64,000 nucleotides of DNA from positions 5,719,770 through 5,783,769 of the forward strand of contig CM057142.1 of assembly GCA_029964075.1 (NCBI GenBank). The letters are read 5' to 3'. Below, piece after piece: positions 1 through 14,803 of this stretch. The notes beneath the pieces are model-generated. The model searched no databases. It saw only the letters and a program-made list of their open reading frames with translations, and had not been told where the DNA came from. Source of the stretch: Patiria pectinifera. Lineage: Eukaryota > Echinodermata > Asteroidea > Valvatida > Asterinidae. A program made the position numbers and the translations under genes. The first letter of the stretch is position 1, and every line of letters begins with the position of its first letter.

Positions 1-281
1 GGTTAGATAAATACTGGGGAACACACATTTTAATAGCACAACAATTTAATCCTTGAGATTTAACAAGCATGGCAGCACATATTTTGTACACTCTTCAAAT
101 TATTTCTTCAACTTTTTTTTATCAAGTCAAATTTCGGCTTGTCCCAATGGGTCAGCCTATATTTCCCTTTGCCCCTGACTAGGGGTGTGCATTTACCGGT
201 TGTAGAGGAACCGGGTACCCTACTGAAAAAAATATGGGTACCCTAGTCAAATTTTCGTGACGCGCATAGGCCGCGCCATAT
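1..281. other. Unassigned intergenic sequence
   Basis: No gene is recognised. The word GGGTACCCTA occurs twice (near 215 and 235) in a short imperfect inverted arrangement, which suggests old repeat debris. Confidence 0.4.
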
Positions 282-736
282 CAGGGTGAGTCAAAAAGAA
301 GTTGACCGGGATCGGTGATGTTTTTCAAAACAAACAAATGACACTCAAAACCCCAGTGAAGCACATATTCAACAAGCATTCTTTTTTGCTTATCTGAAAA
401 AAAAGAATGAAACAAATTGATCATTCCTAAGAGAAGTTATGCCTGTTTTACTGAAAGCACTCTGTTTGTAGCTGTCCATGGAATGTTAATGTACGCAGCT
501 AAAATGCTTACTTTACATTTGTTTGTTCAAGTATTCCGCAGACAGCTTGCAAAATGAGTACCTTTATTAAAATAGACATAACTCCTCTTAGGAATGATCA
601 ATTTGTTTCATTCTTTTTTTTCTAATAAGCAGGAGAGAGTGCTTGTTAAATATATGCTTTACTGAACTTTTGAGTGTCATTTGTTTGTTTTGAAAAACAT
701 CACCAATCCCGGTCAACTTCTTTTTGACTCACCCTG
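282..736. mobile_element. Palindromic MITE with ~165-bp inverted ends
   Basis: The two ends are long inverted copies. The left end starts CAGGGTGAGTCAAAAAGAAG and the right end is its reverse complement, ending CTCACCCTG. The inverted similarity continues inward through about 165 bp (for example the aligned parts reading GATCAATTTGTTTCATTC on one arm), leaving a middle of about 120 bp. The flanking bases are TAT on both sides, which may be a 3-bp target duplication. There is no coding capacity. The superfamily is not certain. Confidence 0.75.
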
Positions 737-1528
737 TATTTCGAAGAGATTTCAAGCAACATGTGCGTGTGTAGAACATTTTGCACACTGCGCGAACACA
801 CACCTGTAACTTTCCTACGAAGATGGCTGTCTATGAGAGGGGCCTATGGCTGTCTATGAGAGGGGCCTGCCTTGTCTTGTTTCAATGGCATTGGATTACC
901 TTTCAATTTAAGAATTCTAAACACAATATGTTACAACCAACCACACACATAAACCCTTTATTCCCAAACACCATTTTGGGATCCTAACCCTTTGACTTCC
1001 TTTTCCATGAAATCCTTGTTTTGTGACTATTATATTCAAAAGTAATTCAATACTGCTTAACAAGCACACAAAATAATTTACGGCTGATCACACTCGAGGG
1101 CAAATGGGAACATAAAGCAAACTTGATGTCAAAAATTGTTCGCAATGAAATTCACCAGAGTTGAAGCGTGTTCAACTTTTGTGAACTTGCATTAAAACTA
1201 TCAGTGGTGACATCACAATTTTGCTTCGCCTTTGCTTTTTTTGCACCCAATATGAACTAACAGGCTAAATAAGTGAACACAAAAAAGGATTCCATCATTA
1301 CTATACATGTGCTAAAGTCTTACATGGATAACTCTTGAATTCAATAAAAAGGCAGCAAGTGTATTTGGCACTTTTGCAAGTTTCACAAATTTGTTTTAAA
1401 TGGCTGCAGTTTGCTTTTAGTCTTGAAAGAATTGAAACTGCAAAACTCTCTAAAAAGTTCTATCCAAAAAAAAATTAAAAAGGCCAGATCAAATCTTGCA
1501 AACCCATTTGTAAACTCCAAGCTGATTC
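737..1528. other. Unassigned intergenic sequence
   Basis: AT-rich, with only short open frames and no recognisable protein similarity. A near-exact 21-bp tandem duplication (words like GGCTGTCTATGAGAGGGGCC) lies at about 824-868. Confidence 0.4.
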
Positions 1529-1532
1529 TTAA

Positions 1533-2059
1533 AGGGAATATACAACATTTGCAAACATCAAAAAATAAAACGTAAAGTTTTTACGAAATACCTTGCTAGG
1601 ATGTTGGTAAATGACAGTCCTAAGCATTCTGTAAAATTACGGCACCTGGTGTGAAGTCATTTTCAAGAAAATGGTATTTTTGTATACATTTCCAACGGTG
1701 GTCGGCCGACCACTGTTGGAAAAACCTAACTATTGTTCAATTACTGCTCCATATTTAACATTTGTTTCAGTTCAAATTGTGTTTGCTATTGGTTACATGT
1801 TCATGAATGGGTGCAGGCCAGCTAGACTGGTTCACTTACCTTACAATTTTCCGGCATCTATAAATTGATCCATTTCATCTTTAGTGGAGTCAGGGAACCA
1901 GACTACTTGAACATTTTTGTTTTTCTTGTTTTTTTTTCGAGCATTTTCGGACACAAAACTTCAAACATGTCAGTGTAACAATATTTTGATCTATTATACT
2001 AACCCCTCAACTAGTTCATTTCTGAAAATTACAGTGAAAGCCAATGATGTACATTCCCT
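1533..2059. mobile_element. TTAA-target MITE, copy 1
   Basis: The element is bounded by TTAA on both sides (1529-1532 and 2060-2063). The inverted ends read AGGGAATATACA and TGTACATTCCCT. It carries an internal perfect palindrome around CGGTGGTCGGCCGACCACTG (near 1693-1712). A second copy lies at 62229-62725 with the same ends, the same central palindrome and the same block order. TTAA duplications with AGGG ends are seen in the Kolobok and piggyBac groups. No transposase is encoded. Confidence 0.85.
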
Positions 2060-2063
2060 TTAA

Positions 2064-3071
2064 TGCCAGGCTTAAAGTCATTAATTCTGAGGGGGTTCTT
2101 TGAGAGCTAATTTTGGATAAAGTTTCAGAATTAAAAAAAAAACACTGTAACCTCTCCAACTCTACACATTATTTTGGGAAGAACTCCAGTATTTTCATCA
2201 TTACACACACATGTTACTGCAGTAAGCTGAGTTAACCACTCCTCTAATCTATTTTTATTTTTAATTAAGAAACTTTCAATAAATTGCACACGGACTTAAT
2301 AAAAGGCAGTAAACACTCCATGTAGAGGCACAATGCACTGTTGCAAAAAAAAAAGAGTATAACTCCAAAAGATGTGCAAGGCACACGTTGTAGCAAAATC
2401 TTTGTGCAATTTACTTCACAACAAAGCGCGTTGGCGAAACATTTCATAGCAACATTTGAGTCTACTGACCATATAAAATTTCCAAATTTCACTTATGTGT
2501 CTACATTTCCTAAACAGATAGATATCCATTAATTTTAAGTTGTCACAACCAGAATTGCTCAAAGAAATTTTAGGGTTGCTGATTTTCAAAAATGTCTGTT
2601 ACCATTTCAGGAAATTGTAAGTTCTGTTTGAACCACAAATATGTGCAGGGAAATCCGTTTCCCGCTTCATGTGTGTCATATAGTGGATGTTCACCAGAAA
2701 ACAAGGACTGAGCCAAGTTTCTGTCCTCAACAATTGTGCGACAGACTTAACAGAAAAGAACAACTGCCCAAAAGCTGTACAACATGCTTGACGCTAAACA
2801 GGCTTACAGAAAATATTTTGAATGGTTTGTATCTCTTTCCGTACACAAATTATAGGGTCCCTCCAAAAAGCTGAATTGTTACAAAAAGTGAATTCTGTTA
2901 ATTCCATTCCGTTTTCTAGTGAAGCAGAAAATCGTAGCCCTAAAATTTGTGAAAACACGATTTGGTATGTCACTTTTGTGAAAAAATGCAAATGATCCTA
3001 TGCCTTTAAAAAAATGTGGAACAAAGCAATCAGGCACAACAGTTGGAACAAAAATAACCTGTGAGAGATTT
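2064..3071 (-). other. 3' flank / probable 3'UTR of the FAM89 homologue
   Basis: This is downstream of the FAM89 stop codon on the minus strand. It contains no other gene that I recognise. A minus-strand AATAAA is present near 2255-2260, which would make a 3'UTR of about 0.8 kb if used. The assignment is by position only. Confidence 0.35.
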
Positions 3072-4758
<1,687 letters not shown>

Positions 4759-4949
4759 GATGTTATCTTATCTGGAAATGGTTGAGAAAGCAAAAGGTGA
4801 CATGTTACTAGAATCAGTCTTCAAAAGCTAGAGCTACCATGGAGGAACATTTATGTTGTCACTTAAATCATTTAATTACCACGGGACAATATGTACGTAT
4901 AATCACCAAGCGTGAGTGACCCATTATCATAAACATCAATCGTCCGGTT

Positions 4950-5090
4950 CTTTAGTGAAAACGTCATACACGCACGCGCACCACTGATTACTAGTGCCCA
5001 TTGGATAAACACTCAAGTTGCGTTAGCTTCCGGTTCCAATGGTTCTAATGGCCAGTGGGCATGGTTTAAAATGAACTGACGTCACACTAA
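4950..5090 (-). promoter_or_regulatory. Candidate FAM89 promoter
   Basis: This lies 200-330 bp upstream of the FAM89 start codon. It contains a full cAMP-response palindrome TGACGTCA (5077-5084), CCAAT/ATTGG words near 4999 and 5036, and an ETS-like CTTCCGG near 5028. A 5'UTR intron acceptor at 4772 fits transcription starting here. This is inferred from motif clustering and position. Confidence 0.4.
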
Positions 5091-5484
5091 CGAACTAGAT
5101 TAACTGTGATTATGATTGTCACCAAAATTGTAATCCATTTCATCATCCCATCATAACAAATATTTTCATTAGTGTTATTATTTATTCAGCCAACAGTTAA
5201 AAAACAAAAGAGCACATGCACATTTCCAAAATTTGTAAGTAATAAGAAAGCATTAAAAGATAGAAACCGAAACAAATTAAGCCATTCAAAATGACACCCC
5301 CCAAAAAAATTTTTTAGGCAGGGCAAGCCAAATGTTGCATAAAAGGTAAGGTTAAGGGTGAAGGGAGGGGAAAAGGTAGGAAGATTGGGGCGAATGAAAA
5401 AGTGTAGAATATAGAAGAGAAAAAGACCCGAACAAATACAGCAAAATTTTAAGCTGGCCAATGCAAACAAGACTGCACTGAAAC

Positions 5485-5978
5485 CAGTGTTATAGTCGAG
5501 TACATTTTCAACTTTGTACTTTCGAGTACAAATACGAGTACAAATACGAGTACAAGTACTTTACCATGAGTACAAGTATGTGTATGAGTACTTTGCCATG
5601 AGTACTAGTACATTACAAGGCAATTTTTTTCCATGAGTAGGGCCTACGAGTACCAAATAATGTACTTAAGTATTAGTACGAGTAAAAATTTTACGAGTAC
5701 TTTCCACAAGTAGGAACAAATTTCAATGGGTCGCGTGTTATGAAGGTCTTTTGTATTATCAAACTAGGCATTCAACAAATGAAGCAGCCTCCAAAACAGA
5801 AGAATATTGGTTCTTTTCCATTTTTAAAAAAAATTCTTGCAGAACATTTACAAGAGTACGATTCATTTTTTTCTTGTGAGTACGAGTAGAGTACGAGTAC
5901 ATTCTCATGAGAATGAGTATGAGTACCAAAAAAGATACATAAACTTGTACGAGTACGAGAATGAATACAAAAACACTG
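5485..5978. mobile_element. hAT-type MITE with internal GAGTAC repeats, copy 1
   Basis: The ends are CAGTGTTATAG (left) and ACACTG (right). They are flanked by the 8-bp direct repeats ACTGAAAC (5477-5484) and ACTGAAAG (5979-5986), which differ at one base. Much of the interior is degenerate tandem GAGTAC/TACGAG hexamers. Eight-bp duplications and CAGTG ends are hAT hallmarks. A second copy at 51255-51801 has a perfect 8-bp duplication. Non-coding. Confidence 0.8.
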
Positions 5979-5986
5979 ACTGAAAG

Positions 5987-7235
5987 TAAAACACTGTACC
6001 TCGTAAAATCCTGTCTATTCATGCTCACAATGTCAACATAGATTATTTAAGATAAATATGGCCTATTAAATAAACAATTAAACTTGATAACACAAGGAAG
6101 TATGCAAAATAATAAAATAAAATACAATAAATATGACTAAAAAATAACAATCTATGAACTCATGCATCAAAAGTTAGGTTACTGGACGAATTAATAGACA
6201 GAGTGTGGTTCCAGATCCAGTTGCCACTTCTTTGGTTGTGTACAAAGTCTATGGAGAGTCGAGTGCATTTTCAACGTAGGCCTATTTTTTAACAAAATTG
6301 GAAATGTTTCTCAGTCCCCCGATTCATGTCTTTTCAACATTTGTGGAAAGACTGACCTTCATTGAGATATAAGAGGAAAAAAGTGGCGTCACATTGCAAC
6401 ATTCTTTTTGAAAAAAAATGTCCTCGATTCCTCCATAATCTGCACAGATAACGTTTTGCGTGCGGCATGCGTGTGCGTTGCCAAACGCAAATTGAAGGTG
6501 AGTGCGTAGAAATAGAAATAGGGTCTGACGATATAGAATTAGGGCCTAGAACTAAATAGAGTAGAACTTAGAGAGTGATTGATAGAAATTAAGAGGGAAC
6601 AATAATTTTAAAAGGATAACAATTAACATCTTACAAAAAAGGAAAAAGAAAGAAATAAACATTTATTAAGAAAAACCATCTCCTTTTTTATTCAAACCAC
6701 CAGCATCATCTTATCCTACAGCTACATATCCTCACTTTCATCATGTATAACGTTAGGCCCTTTTTGACATAAAATTAAAAAAGGCATCTTCCATTCTTTT
6801 TCACCATCACTCACTCATTAAAAGTAAAACTGAGGAGGAAAATATCATCAATACAAAATTATGTTCAAAGACAAGAACTTACCAAATCCCAAATTAAAGT
6901 CCGTTCTGCATCACCCTCTTCTTTGTCTCATGTTCTCAGAAAATCATTGCACAAGAGAGACCAGAATGTTAAGAATGCACGCACAAAAATGTGACGGTCG
7001 TCTGCTGCAAACATGCCATGTACAAACCTGTCCAAATGATGAGTCAGAAAATTATGAGCCGACTGATCTAACCACAAGCATAACCAACAAACTATTGCGG
7101 AAATAGGTGAAACGTTTCGCGTATTTTTACACTTACATTTCACTGCTTCATCGTTTTTTATTTTAAGTAATAAAGAAATGAATTTTGCCAAAGAATTTAT
7201 TTAGGTAAACCGTAAAGTCATGAAACTGAAGTGAA
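5987..7235. other. Unassigned sequence left of the giant insertion
   Basis: AT-rich, with only short open frames and no recognised gene. The FAM89-cornichon intergenic region would have included this stretch before the 42-kb insertion. Confidence 0.4.
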
Positions 7236-7244
7236 GCAATGCCA
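7236..7244. repeat. 9-bp target site duplication (left copy)
   Basis: GCAATGCCA abuts the left inverted-repeat end. The identical 9-mer lies at 49316-49324, directly after the right end. Nine bp is the typical duplication size of Mutator-superfamily insertions. Confidence 0.9.
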
Positions 7245-10200
7245 ACCGAGCTCAAGGTAACCGCGGATTCGGCCGGATTTCTAGCCGCGTGTTCAACCGC
7301 GTATTCAGCCGCGCATTCACCAAAACTCAAAAAATCTATAATACATGCTGCAAAAGGTGATCTGTTTTCCAGATAGATAATTTATTTGATTCAACGAATT
7401 TTTCAAAATAAACGACAAATATCAATATTTTTCTACGCTGTATCAGAGTTCACAATACAAGCAACCATGTCGTCAACGAGTTTGAAAATTTGATGCAATA
7501 ATTACTTATTAATTAACTGCTTAATGGGAATCATCTCATTTAACGTAATTTTCCAACGCTTTAAGAGATGTTGGAAAGTAAATGCATCATTTAAAACAAA
7601 GTGTACCCCACATGTTGTCAAAAACTCCTAAATTTATTGCAGAATCTACGAGATCATACCACTGGGCACGCTTAATTTTGGTGTTGGCTTCAGCCGAAAA
7701 CTAATTAGTGCCTAATTAGCCCCTTAAAGTGACCCAATTTTCCCTGCACTATCAGCATACATTCTTTTCGACTGCATACATCACTGCTCCTTTAAAAAAA
7801 AGTGTACCTCACATGTTGTCAAAAACTCCAAGGACTAATTAGTGCCTTATTGGCCCCTTAAAGAGACCCAATTTCCCGGAACTATCAGAATGCATCCCTT
7901 TCAACTGCGTATATCACTGCTCCTTTAAAACAAAGTGTACCTCACATGTTGTCAAAAACAAGCAGTTTTATTTCATAATCTACGAGATCATATCACTGGA
8001 CACACTTAATTTTGGTATTGGTTTCATCTAAGCACTCATTAGTGCCTAATTAGCCCCTTAAAGTGACCCAATTTAATGCATTCTTTTCAACTGCGTATAT
8101 CACTGCTCCTTTATAACAAAGTGTACCCCACATGTTGTCAAAAACTCATAATCTTATTGCATAATGTACGATATCATATGACTTGGCACACTTAATTTTG
8201 GTAGGCCTATTGGCTTCATCCAAGTAATCATTAGTGCCTAATTGGCCTCTTAAAGTGACCCAATTTCCCGGCACTATCAGAATGCATACTTTTCAACTGC
8301 GTATACCACTGCTCCTTTAAAACAAAGTGTACTTCACATGTTGCCAAAAACTTGCAGTTTTATTTCATAATCTACGAGATCATATCACTGGGCACACTTG
8401 GTTTTGGTATTGGCTTCATGCAAGCACTCATTACTGCCTAATTGGCCACTTAAAGTGACCCCATTTTTACGGCACAGAATGCATTCTTTTCAACTGCGTA
8501 TATCACTGCTCCTTTTAAACAAAGTGTACTTCACATGTTGTCAAATGCTCATAATTTTATTGCATAATCTACGAGATCATGTGACCGGGCAGACTTAATT
8601 TTAGTATTGGCTTCATCCAAGCACTCATTAGTGCCTAATTGGCCACTTAAAGTGACCCAATTTCCAGGCACTATCAGAATGCATCCCTTTCAACTGCGTA
8701 TATCACTGCTCCTTTAAAACCAAGTGTACTTCACATGTTGCCAAAAACTTGCAGTTTTATTTCATAATCTACGAGATCATATCACTGGGCACACTTGATT
8801 TTGGTATTGGCTTCATCCAAGCACTCATTAGTGCCTAATTGGCCCCTTTATAAAGTGACCCAATTTCCGGGCACAGAATGCATTCTTTTCAACTGCGTAT
8901 ACCACTGCTCCTTTAAAACAAAGTGTACTTCACATGTTATCAAAAACTCATAATTTTATTGCATAATCTACGAGATCATGTGACCGGGCACACTTAATTT
9001 TGGTATTGGCTTCATCCAAGGACTAATTAGTGCCTATTGGCCCCTTTTATGTGACCCCATTTTCCAGGCACAGAATGCATTCTTTTCAAATGCGTATAGT
9101 ATATCACTGCTCCTTTAAAACAAAGTGTACCTTACATGTTGTCAAAAACTCATCATTTTAATGCTTAATCTACGATATCATGTGACCGGGCAGACTTAAT
9201 TTTGGTATTGGCTTCATCCAAGCACTCATTAGTGCCTAATTGGCCACTTAAAGTGACCCAATTTCCCGGCACAGAATGCATTCTTTTCAACTGCGTATAT
9301 CACTGCTCCTTTAAAACAAAGTGTACCTCACATGTTGCTAAAAACGTGCAGTTTTATTTCATAATCTACGAGACCATATCACTGGGCACACTTGATTTTG
9401 GTATTGGCTTCATCCAAGCACTCATTAGTGCCTAATTGGCCCCTTAAAGTGACCCAATTTTCCCGGCACAGAATGCATTCTTTTCAACTGCGTATATCAC
9501 TGCTCCTTTAAAACAAAGTGTACCTCACATGTTGCTAAAAACGTGCAGTTTTATTTCATAATCTACGAGACCATATCACTGGGCACACTTGATTTTGGTA
9601 TTGGCTTCATCCAAGCACTCATTAGTGCCTAATTGGCCACTTAAAGTGACCCCATTTTCCAGGCACAGAATGCATTCTTTTCAACTGCGTATATCACTGC
9701 TCCTTTAAAACAAAGTGTACTTCACATGTTGTCAAATGCTCATTATTTTATTGCATAATCTACGAGATCATGTGACCGGGCAGACTTAATTTTGGTATTG
9801 GCTTCATCCAAGCACTCATTAGTGCCTAATTGGCCACTTAAAGTGACCCAATTTCCAGGCACTATCAGAATGCATCCCTTTCAACTGCGTATATCACTGC
9901 TCCTTTAAAACCAAGTGTACCTCACATGTTGTCGAAAACTCATAATTTTATTGCATAATCTACGAGATCATGTGCATGGGCACACTTAATTTTGATATTG
10001 GCTTCATCCAAGGACTAATTAGTGCCTTATTGGCCCCTTAAAGAGACCCAATTTCCCGGAACTATCAGAATGCATACTTTTCAACTGCGTATATCACTGC
10101 TCCTTTAAAACAAAGTGTACCTCACATGTTGCCAAAAACGCGCAGTTTTATTTCATAATCTACGAGATCATATCACTGGGCACACTTGATTTTGGTATTG

Positions 10201-13200
10201 GCTTCATGCAAGCACTCATTACTGCCTAATTGGCCACTTAAAGTGACCCCATTTTTACGGCACAGAATGCATTCTTTTCAACTGCGTATATCACTGCTCC
10301 TTTAAAACAAAGTGTACTTCACATGTTGTCAAATGCTCATAATTTTATTGCATAATCTACGAGATCATGTGACCGGGCAGACTTCATTTTGGTATTGGCT
10401 TCATCCAAGCACTCATTAGTGCCTAATTGGCCACTTAAAGTGACCCAATTTCCAGGCACTATCAGAATGCATCCCTTTCAACTGCGTATATCACTGCTCC
10501 TTTAAAACCAAGTGTACCTCACATGTTGTCGAAAACTCATAATTTTATTGCATAATCTACGAGATCATGTGAATGGGCACACTTAATTTTGATATTGGCT
10601 TCATCCAAGGACTAATTAGTGCCTTATTGGCCCCTTAAAGAGACCCAATTTCCCGGAACTATCAGAATGCATACTTTTCAACTGCGTATATCACTGCTCC
10701 TTTAAAACAAAGTGTACCTCACATGTTGCCAAAAATGCGCAGTTTTATTTCATAATCTACGAGATCATATCACTGGGCACACTTGGTTTTGGTATTGGCT
10801 TCATCCAAGCACTCATTACTGCCTAATTGGCCACTTAAAGTGACCCCATTTTTACGGCACAGAATGCATTCTTTTCAACTGCGTATATCACTGCTCCTTT
10901 AAAACAAAGTGTACTTCACATGTTGTCAAATGCTCATAATTTTATTGCATAATCTACGAGATCATGTGACCGGGCAGATTTAATTTTGGTATTGGCTTCA
11001 TCCAAGGACTAATTAGTGCCTAATTGGCCCCTTAAAGAGACCCAATTCCCTGGCACTATCAGAATGCATACTTTTTAACTGCGTATATCACTGCTCCTTT
11101 AAAACAAAGTGTACCTCACATGTTGCCAAAAACGCGCAGTTTTATTTCATAATCTACGAGATCATATCACTGGGCACACTTGATTTTGGTATTGGCTTCA
11201 TCCAAGCACTCATTAGTGCCTAAATGGCCACTTAAAGTGACCCCATTTTCCAGGCACAGAATGCATTCTTTTCAACTGCGAATACCACTGCTCCTTTAAA
11301 ACAAAGTGTACTTCACATGTTATCAAAAACTCATAATTTTAATGCTTAATCTACGATATCATGTGACCGGGCAGACTTAATTTTGGTATTGGCTTCATCT
11401 AAGGACTAATTAGTGCCTAATTGGCCCCTTAAAGAGACCCAATTTCCCGGCACTATCAGAATGCATACTTTTCAACTGCGTATATCACTGCTCCTTTAAA
11501 ACAAAGTGTACCTCACATGTTGCCAAAAACGCGCAGTTTTATTTCATAATCTACGAGATCATATCACTGGGCACACTTGGTTTTGGTATTGGCTTCATCC
11601 AAGGACTAATTAGTGCCTAATTGGCCCCTTAAAGAGACCCAATTTCCGGGCACTATCAGAATGCATACTTTTCAACTGCGTATATCACTGCTCCTTTAAA
11701 ACAAAGTGTACCTCACATGTTGCTAAAAACGTGCAGTTTTATTTCATAATCTACGAGATCATGTGACTGGGCACACTTAGTTTTGGTATTGGCTCGAGCC
11801 GAAAACTAATTAGTGCCTAAGTAGACCGTTAAAGTGAAGCTATTTCTAATGCACTATTGTAATGCGTTCGTTTCAACTGTGTACATCACTGCTCCTTTAA
11901 AACAAAGTGTACCTCATATGTTGTCAAAAACTCATCATTTTATTGCTTAATCTACAAGATCATGTGACCAGGCACACTTAATTCTGGTATTGGCTCGAGC
12001 CGAAAACTAATTAGTGCCTAAGTAGCCCGTTAAAGTGAAGCTATTTCTAATGCACTATTGTAATGCGTTCGTTTCAACTGTGTACATCACTGCTCCTTTA
12101 AAACAAAGTGTACCTCACATGTTGTCAAAAACTCATCATTTTATTGCTTAATCTACAAGATCATGTGACCAGGCACACTTAATTTTGGTATTGGCTCCAT
12201 CCAAGCACTAATTAGCGCCTATTGGCCCCTTTATGTGACCCCATTTTCCAGGCACAAAATGCATTCTTTTCAAATGCGCATAGTATATCACTGCTCCTTT
12301 AAAACATGTGTACCTTACATGTTGTACTTTACATGTTGTCAAAAACTCATAATTTTAATGCTTAATCTACGAGATCATGAGACTGGGCACACTCAATTTT
12401 GGTTTTGGCTCCATCCAATCATTAATTAGCGCCTAATTAGCCCCTAAAAGTGACCCCATTTTATAGGCACAGAATGTATTCTTTTCAACTGCGTATATCA
12501 CTGCTCCTTTAAAACAAAGTGTACCTCACATGTTGTCAAAGACTCATCATTTATTGCTTAATCTACGAGATCATGTGACTGGGCACACTTAATTCTGGTA
12601 TTGGCTCGAGCCGAAAACTAATTAGTGCCTAAGTAGCCCGTTAAAGTGAAGCTATTTTTAATGCACTATTGTAATGCGTTCGTTTCTGCTGCGTATATCA
12701 CTGCTCCTTTAAAACAAAGTGTACTTCACATGCTGTCAAAACCTCATAATTTTATTGCTTAATCTGCAAGATTAGGTGACGAGGCACACTTAATTTTGGT
12801 ATTGGCTTCATCCAAGCACTAATTAGTTCCTAATTGGACCCTTAAACTGATCCAATTTTCCCGACTCAATCAGAATGCATCCCTTTCAACTGCGTATTTC
12901 ACTGCTCCTTTAAAACCAAGTGTACCTCACATGTTGCCAAAAACTTGCAATTTTATTTCATAATCTACGAGATCATATCACTGGGCACACTTTATTTTGG
13001 TATTGGCTTCATCCAAGCACTCATTAGTTCCTAATTGGCCCCTTAAAGTGACCCAATTTCCCGGCATTATCAGAACGCATCCCTTTCAACTGCGTATATC
13101 ACTGCTCCTTTAAAACCAAGTGTACCTCACATGTTGCCAAAAACTTGCAGTTTTATTTCATAATCTACGAGATCATATCACTGGGCACACTTTATTTTGG

Positions 13201-13470
13201 TATTGGCTTCATCCAAGCACTCATTAGTGCCTAATTGGCCCCTTAAAGTGACCCAATTTCCCGGCACTATCAGAATGTATCCCTTTCAACTGCGTATATC
13301 ACTGCTCCTTTAAAACAAAGTGTACCTCATGCACATGTTGTCAGAAACTCATACGTTTCTTGCATAATCTACGAGATCATGTGAATGGGCACACTTAATT
13401 TTGGTATGGGCTCGAGCCAAAATCTAATTAGTGCCTAATTAGCCCGTCAAAGTGACCATACTTTATAAAA
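7245..13470 (+). repeat. Left terminal inverted arm: unique tip plus ~30-unit minisatellite
   Basis: Positions 7245 to about 7560 are unique tip sequence, matched inverted at the far end of the element. From about 7570 to 13465 a ~197-203-bp unit repeats roughly 30 times; the block CACTGCTCC recurs for example at 9301, 9498, 9695 and 9895. Two unit types alternate. One contains ATCATATCACTGGGCACAC with GCAGTTTTATTTC; the other contains ATCATGTGACCGGGCA with CATAATTTTATTGC. This gives a dimeric ~395-bp register in many places. Near the inner end (11.8-12.7 kb) a diverged subtype carries GGCTCGAGCCGAAAACTAAT. The same subtype occurs in the other arm. No genuine coding sequence is present. Confidence 0.9.
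7257..7312 (+). repeat. Terminal ~12-bp subrepeats, possible transposase-binding sites
   Basis: At the extreme end a degenerate ~12-bp motif of form (A/G)CCGCGNNTTCA repeats four to five times: variants CCGCGTGTTCA, CCGCGTATTCA and CCGCGCATTCA, plus two diverged ones. The inverted counterpart lies at about 49248-49303. Repeated motifs at a transposon tip are the usual place for transposase binding. A role here, perhaps through the C2H2 fingers, is inference. Confidence 0.5.
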
Positions 13471-14803
13471 TGGCAAGGATTAAATCAAAAACTTTGAAAA
13501 GGTTACGTTCATTTGACAACAGTTGCTTCTTTTATTTTCTGTTTCACTTTCCAACTGTTATTTTGTTCCACGATAATTACTGTTTATAATTATGTTCTTT
13601 GTCAGTAAAAGAGATACATATTTTGCGTTCATGACGGTTATAGACATGATGTTGATGACAATACTTGTACGATGATCCCTACACTTTAAAAGAGTAACAA
13701 TATATGTTTCACTAAATGACGACAAAGAAAACACATTGTCATAAAGCGTTTTTCCCAAGAATTGTACAAAGTGTGATTTAGTTCATGAGCAGTGTCTGAG
13801 CAGACTCGCAATGAACTTCAAATTATACACATGCACAGCTTTGTTGGAATCTTCGTAAGTGCAAACAACAAACACAAACAGGTAACTTCTGAGTGTTTCA
13901 TTATCGTTCATTGTAAATTATAAAGCATAACGAGCTTAATGTAATACTTTTGGATGGAGCTGTATTAGTCAAAACATAAGTACGGACTTTTTCTGTTGAT
14001 GATTGTCAAATAGTGACCATTATGGTTTTATGTAGAAGTCCGAATTATAAATGATTGATTAAAAAAACGCACGTTGGTCCCCTATAGAGCCATCAGCCAT
14101 CTTTTGAATTGTTTTATTTTTAAGCGATTCTGTTTGAACTAAATAAATATTAATTAATACATGTGACCGAATAATCCAATTCAAAATGATATGCGAACTG
14201 ATTGTATAAACATATATGATGTACATATTGAAAAAACGCACAAAAGTTACATGCGAATCTACACTCTAAACTTGATTAGGACTTCATAGCATTAAGTTAT
14301 CCTGAGTGAATCTAAGGTAAGGGGGTTTTTGTGCTATGATCCTTAATAACAGACATTAGCTGTTGTATTATCTTTTTCTATTCCTCTTGCTATCGGTAAT
14401 ACTGAGAATTCAATATATAAACATATCGACTTGATGGAATTCGTTTACGCTAATTACTTATCATGCATCTCTCCAAATGCATCCTCTTTGAACTTAAACT
14501 GACACGTCATCCTTCTTACTTACACAGGGCTCTTTTTTTCTCACATGTTCTGTTTTTTTCTTAATATGTCAAATACAAGATTAAGGGCCACTTACGGTAG
14601 AACAAAAATTGAAAAGGTGGTGGTCAGCCTGTTTTACTGTATGGTGCAACCACAGCACTGTTTATGACGGGGTGATATTCTATATACATTGATATCAGGA
14701 ACGACTATACACATATAATGATTGCTTGGGTCACATAAAAGCTGTAAAAGTCATAATAAACATGTGGTTTTCATGTGAATCCAACTTTATCAGAAGGGTG
14801 AAA
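13471..14803. other. Spacer between left arm and transposase stop codon
   Basis: AT-rich sequence with no gene recognised. It would contain the 3'UTR of the minus-strand transposase gene. No convincing single poly(A) site was chosen. Confidence 0.4.

Noticed and set aside
8398-12429. Small open frames in the left minisatellite arm
   Set aside because: They recur once per repeat unit, change with each indel, and mirror those in the opposite arm. They are repeat artefacts.
7570-13465. CRISPR-like or centromeric satellite array
   Set aside because: Units are ~198 bp without unique spacers, in a eukaryotic genome, and belong to one arm of a transposon with an inverted partner and a target duplication.
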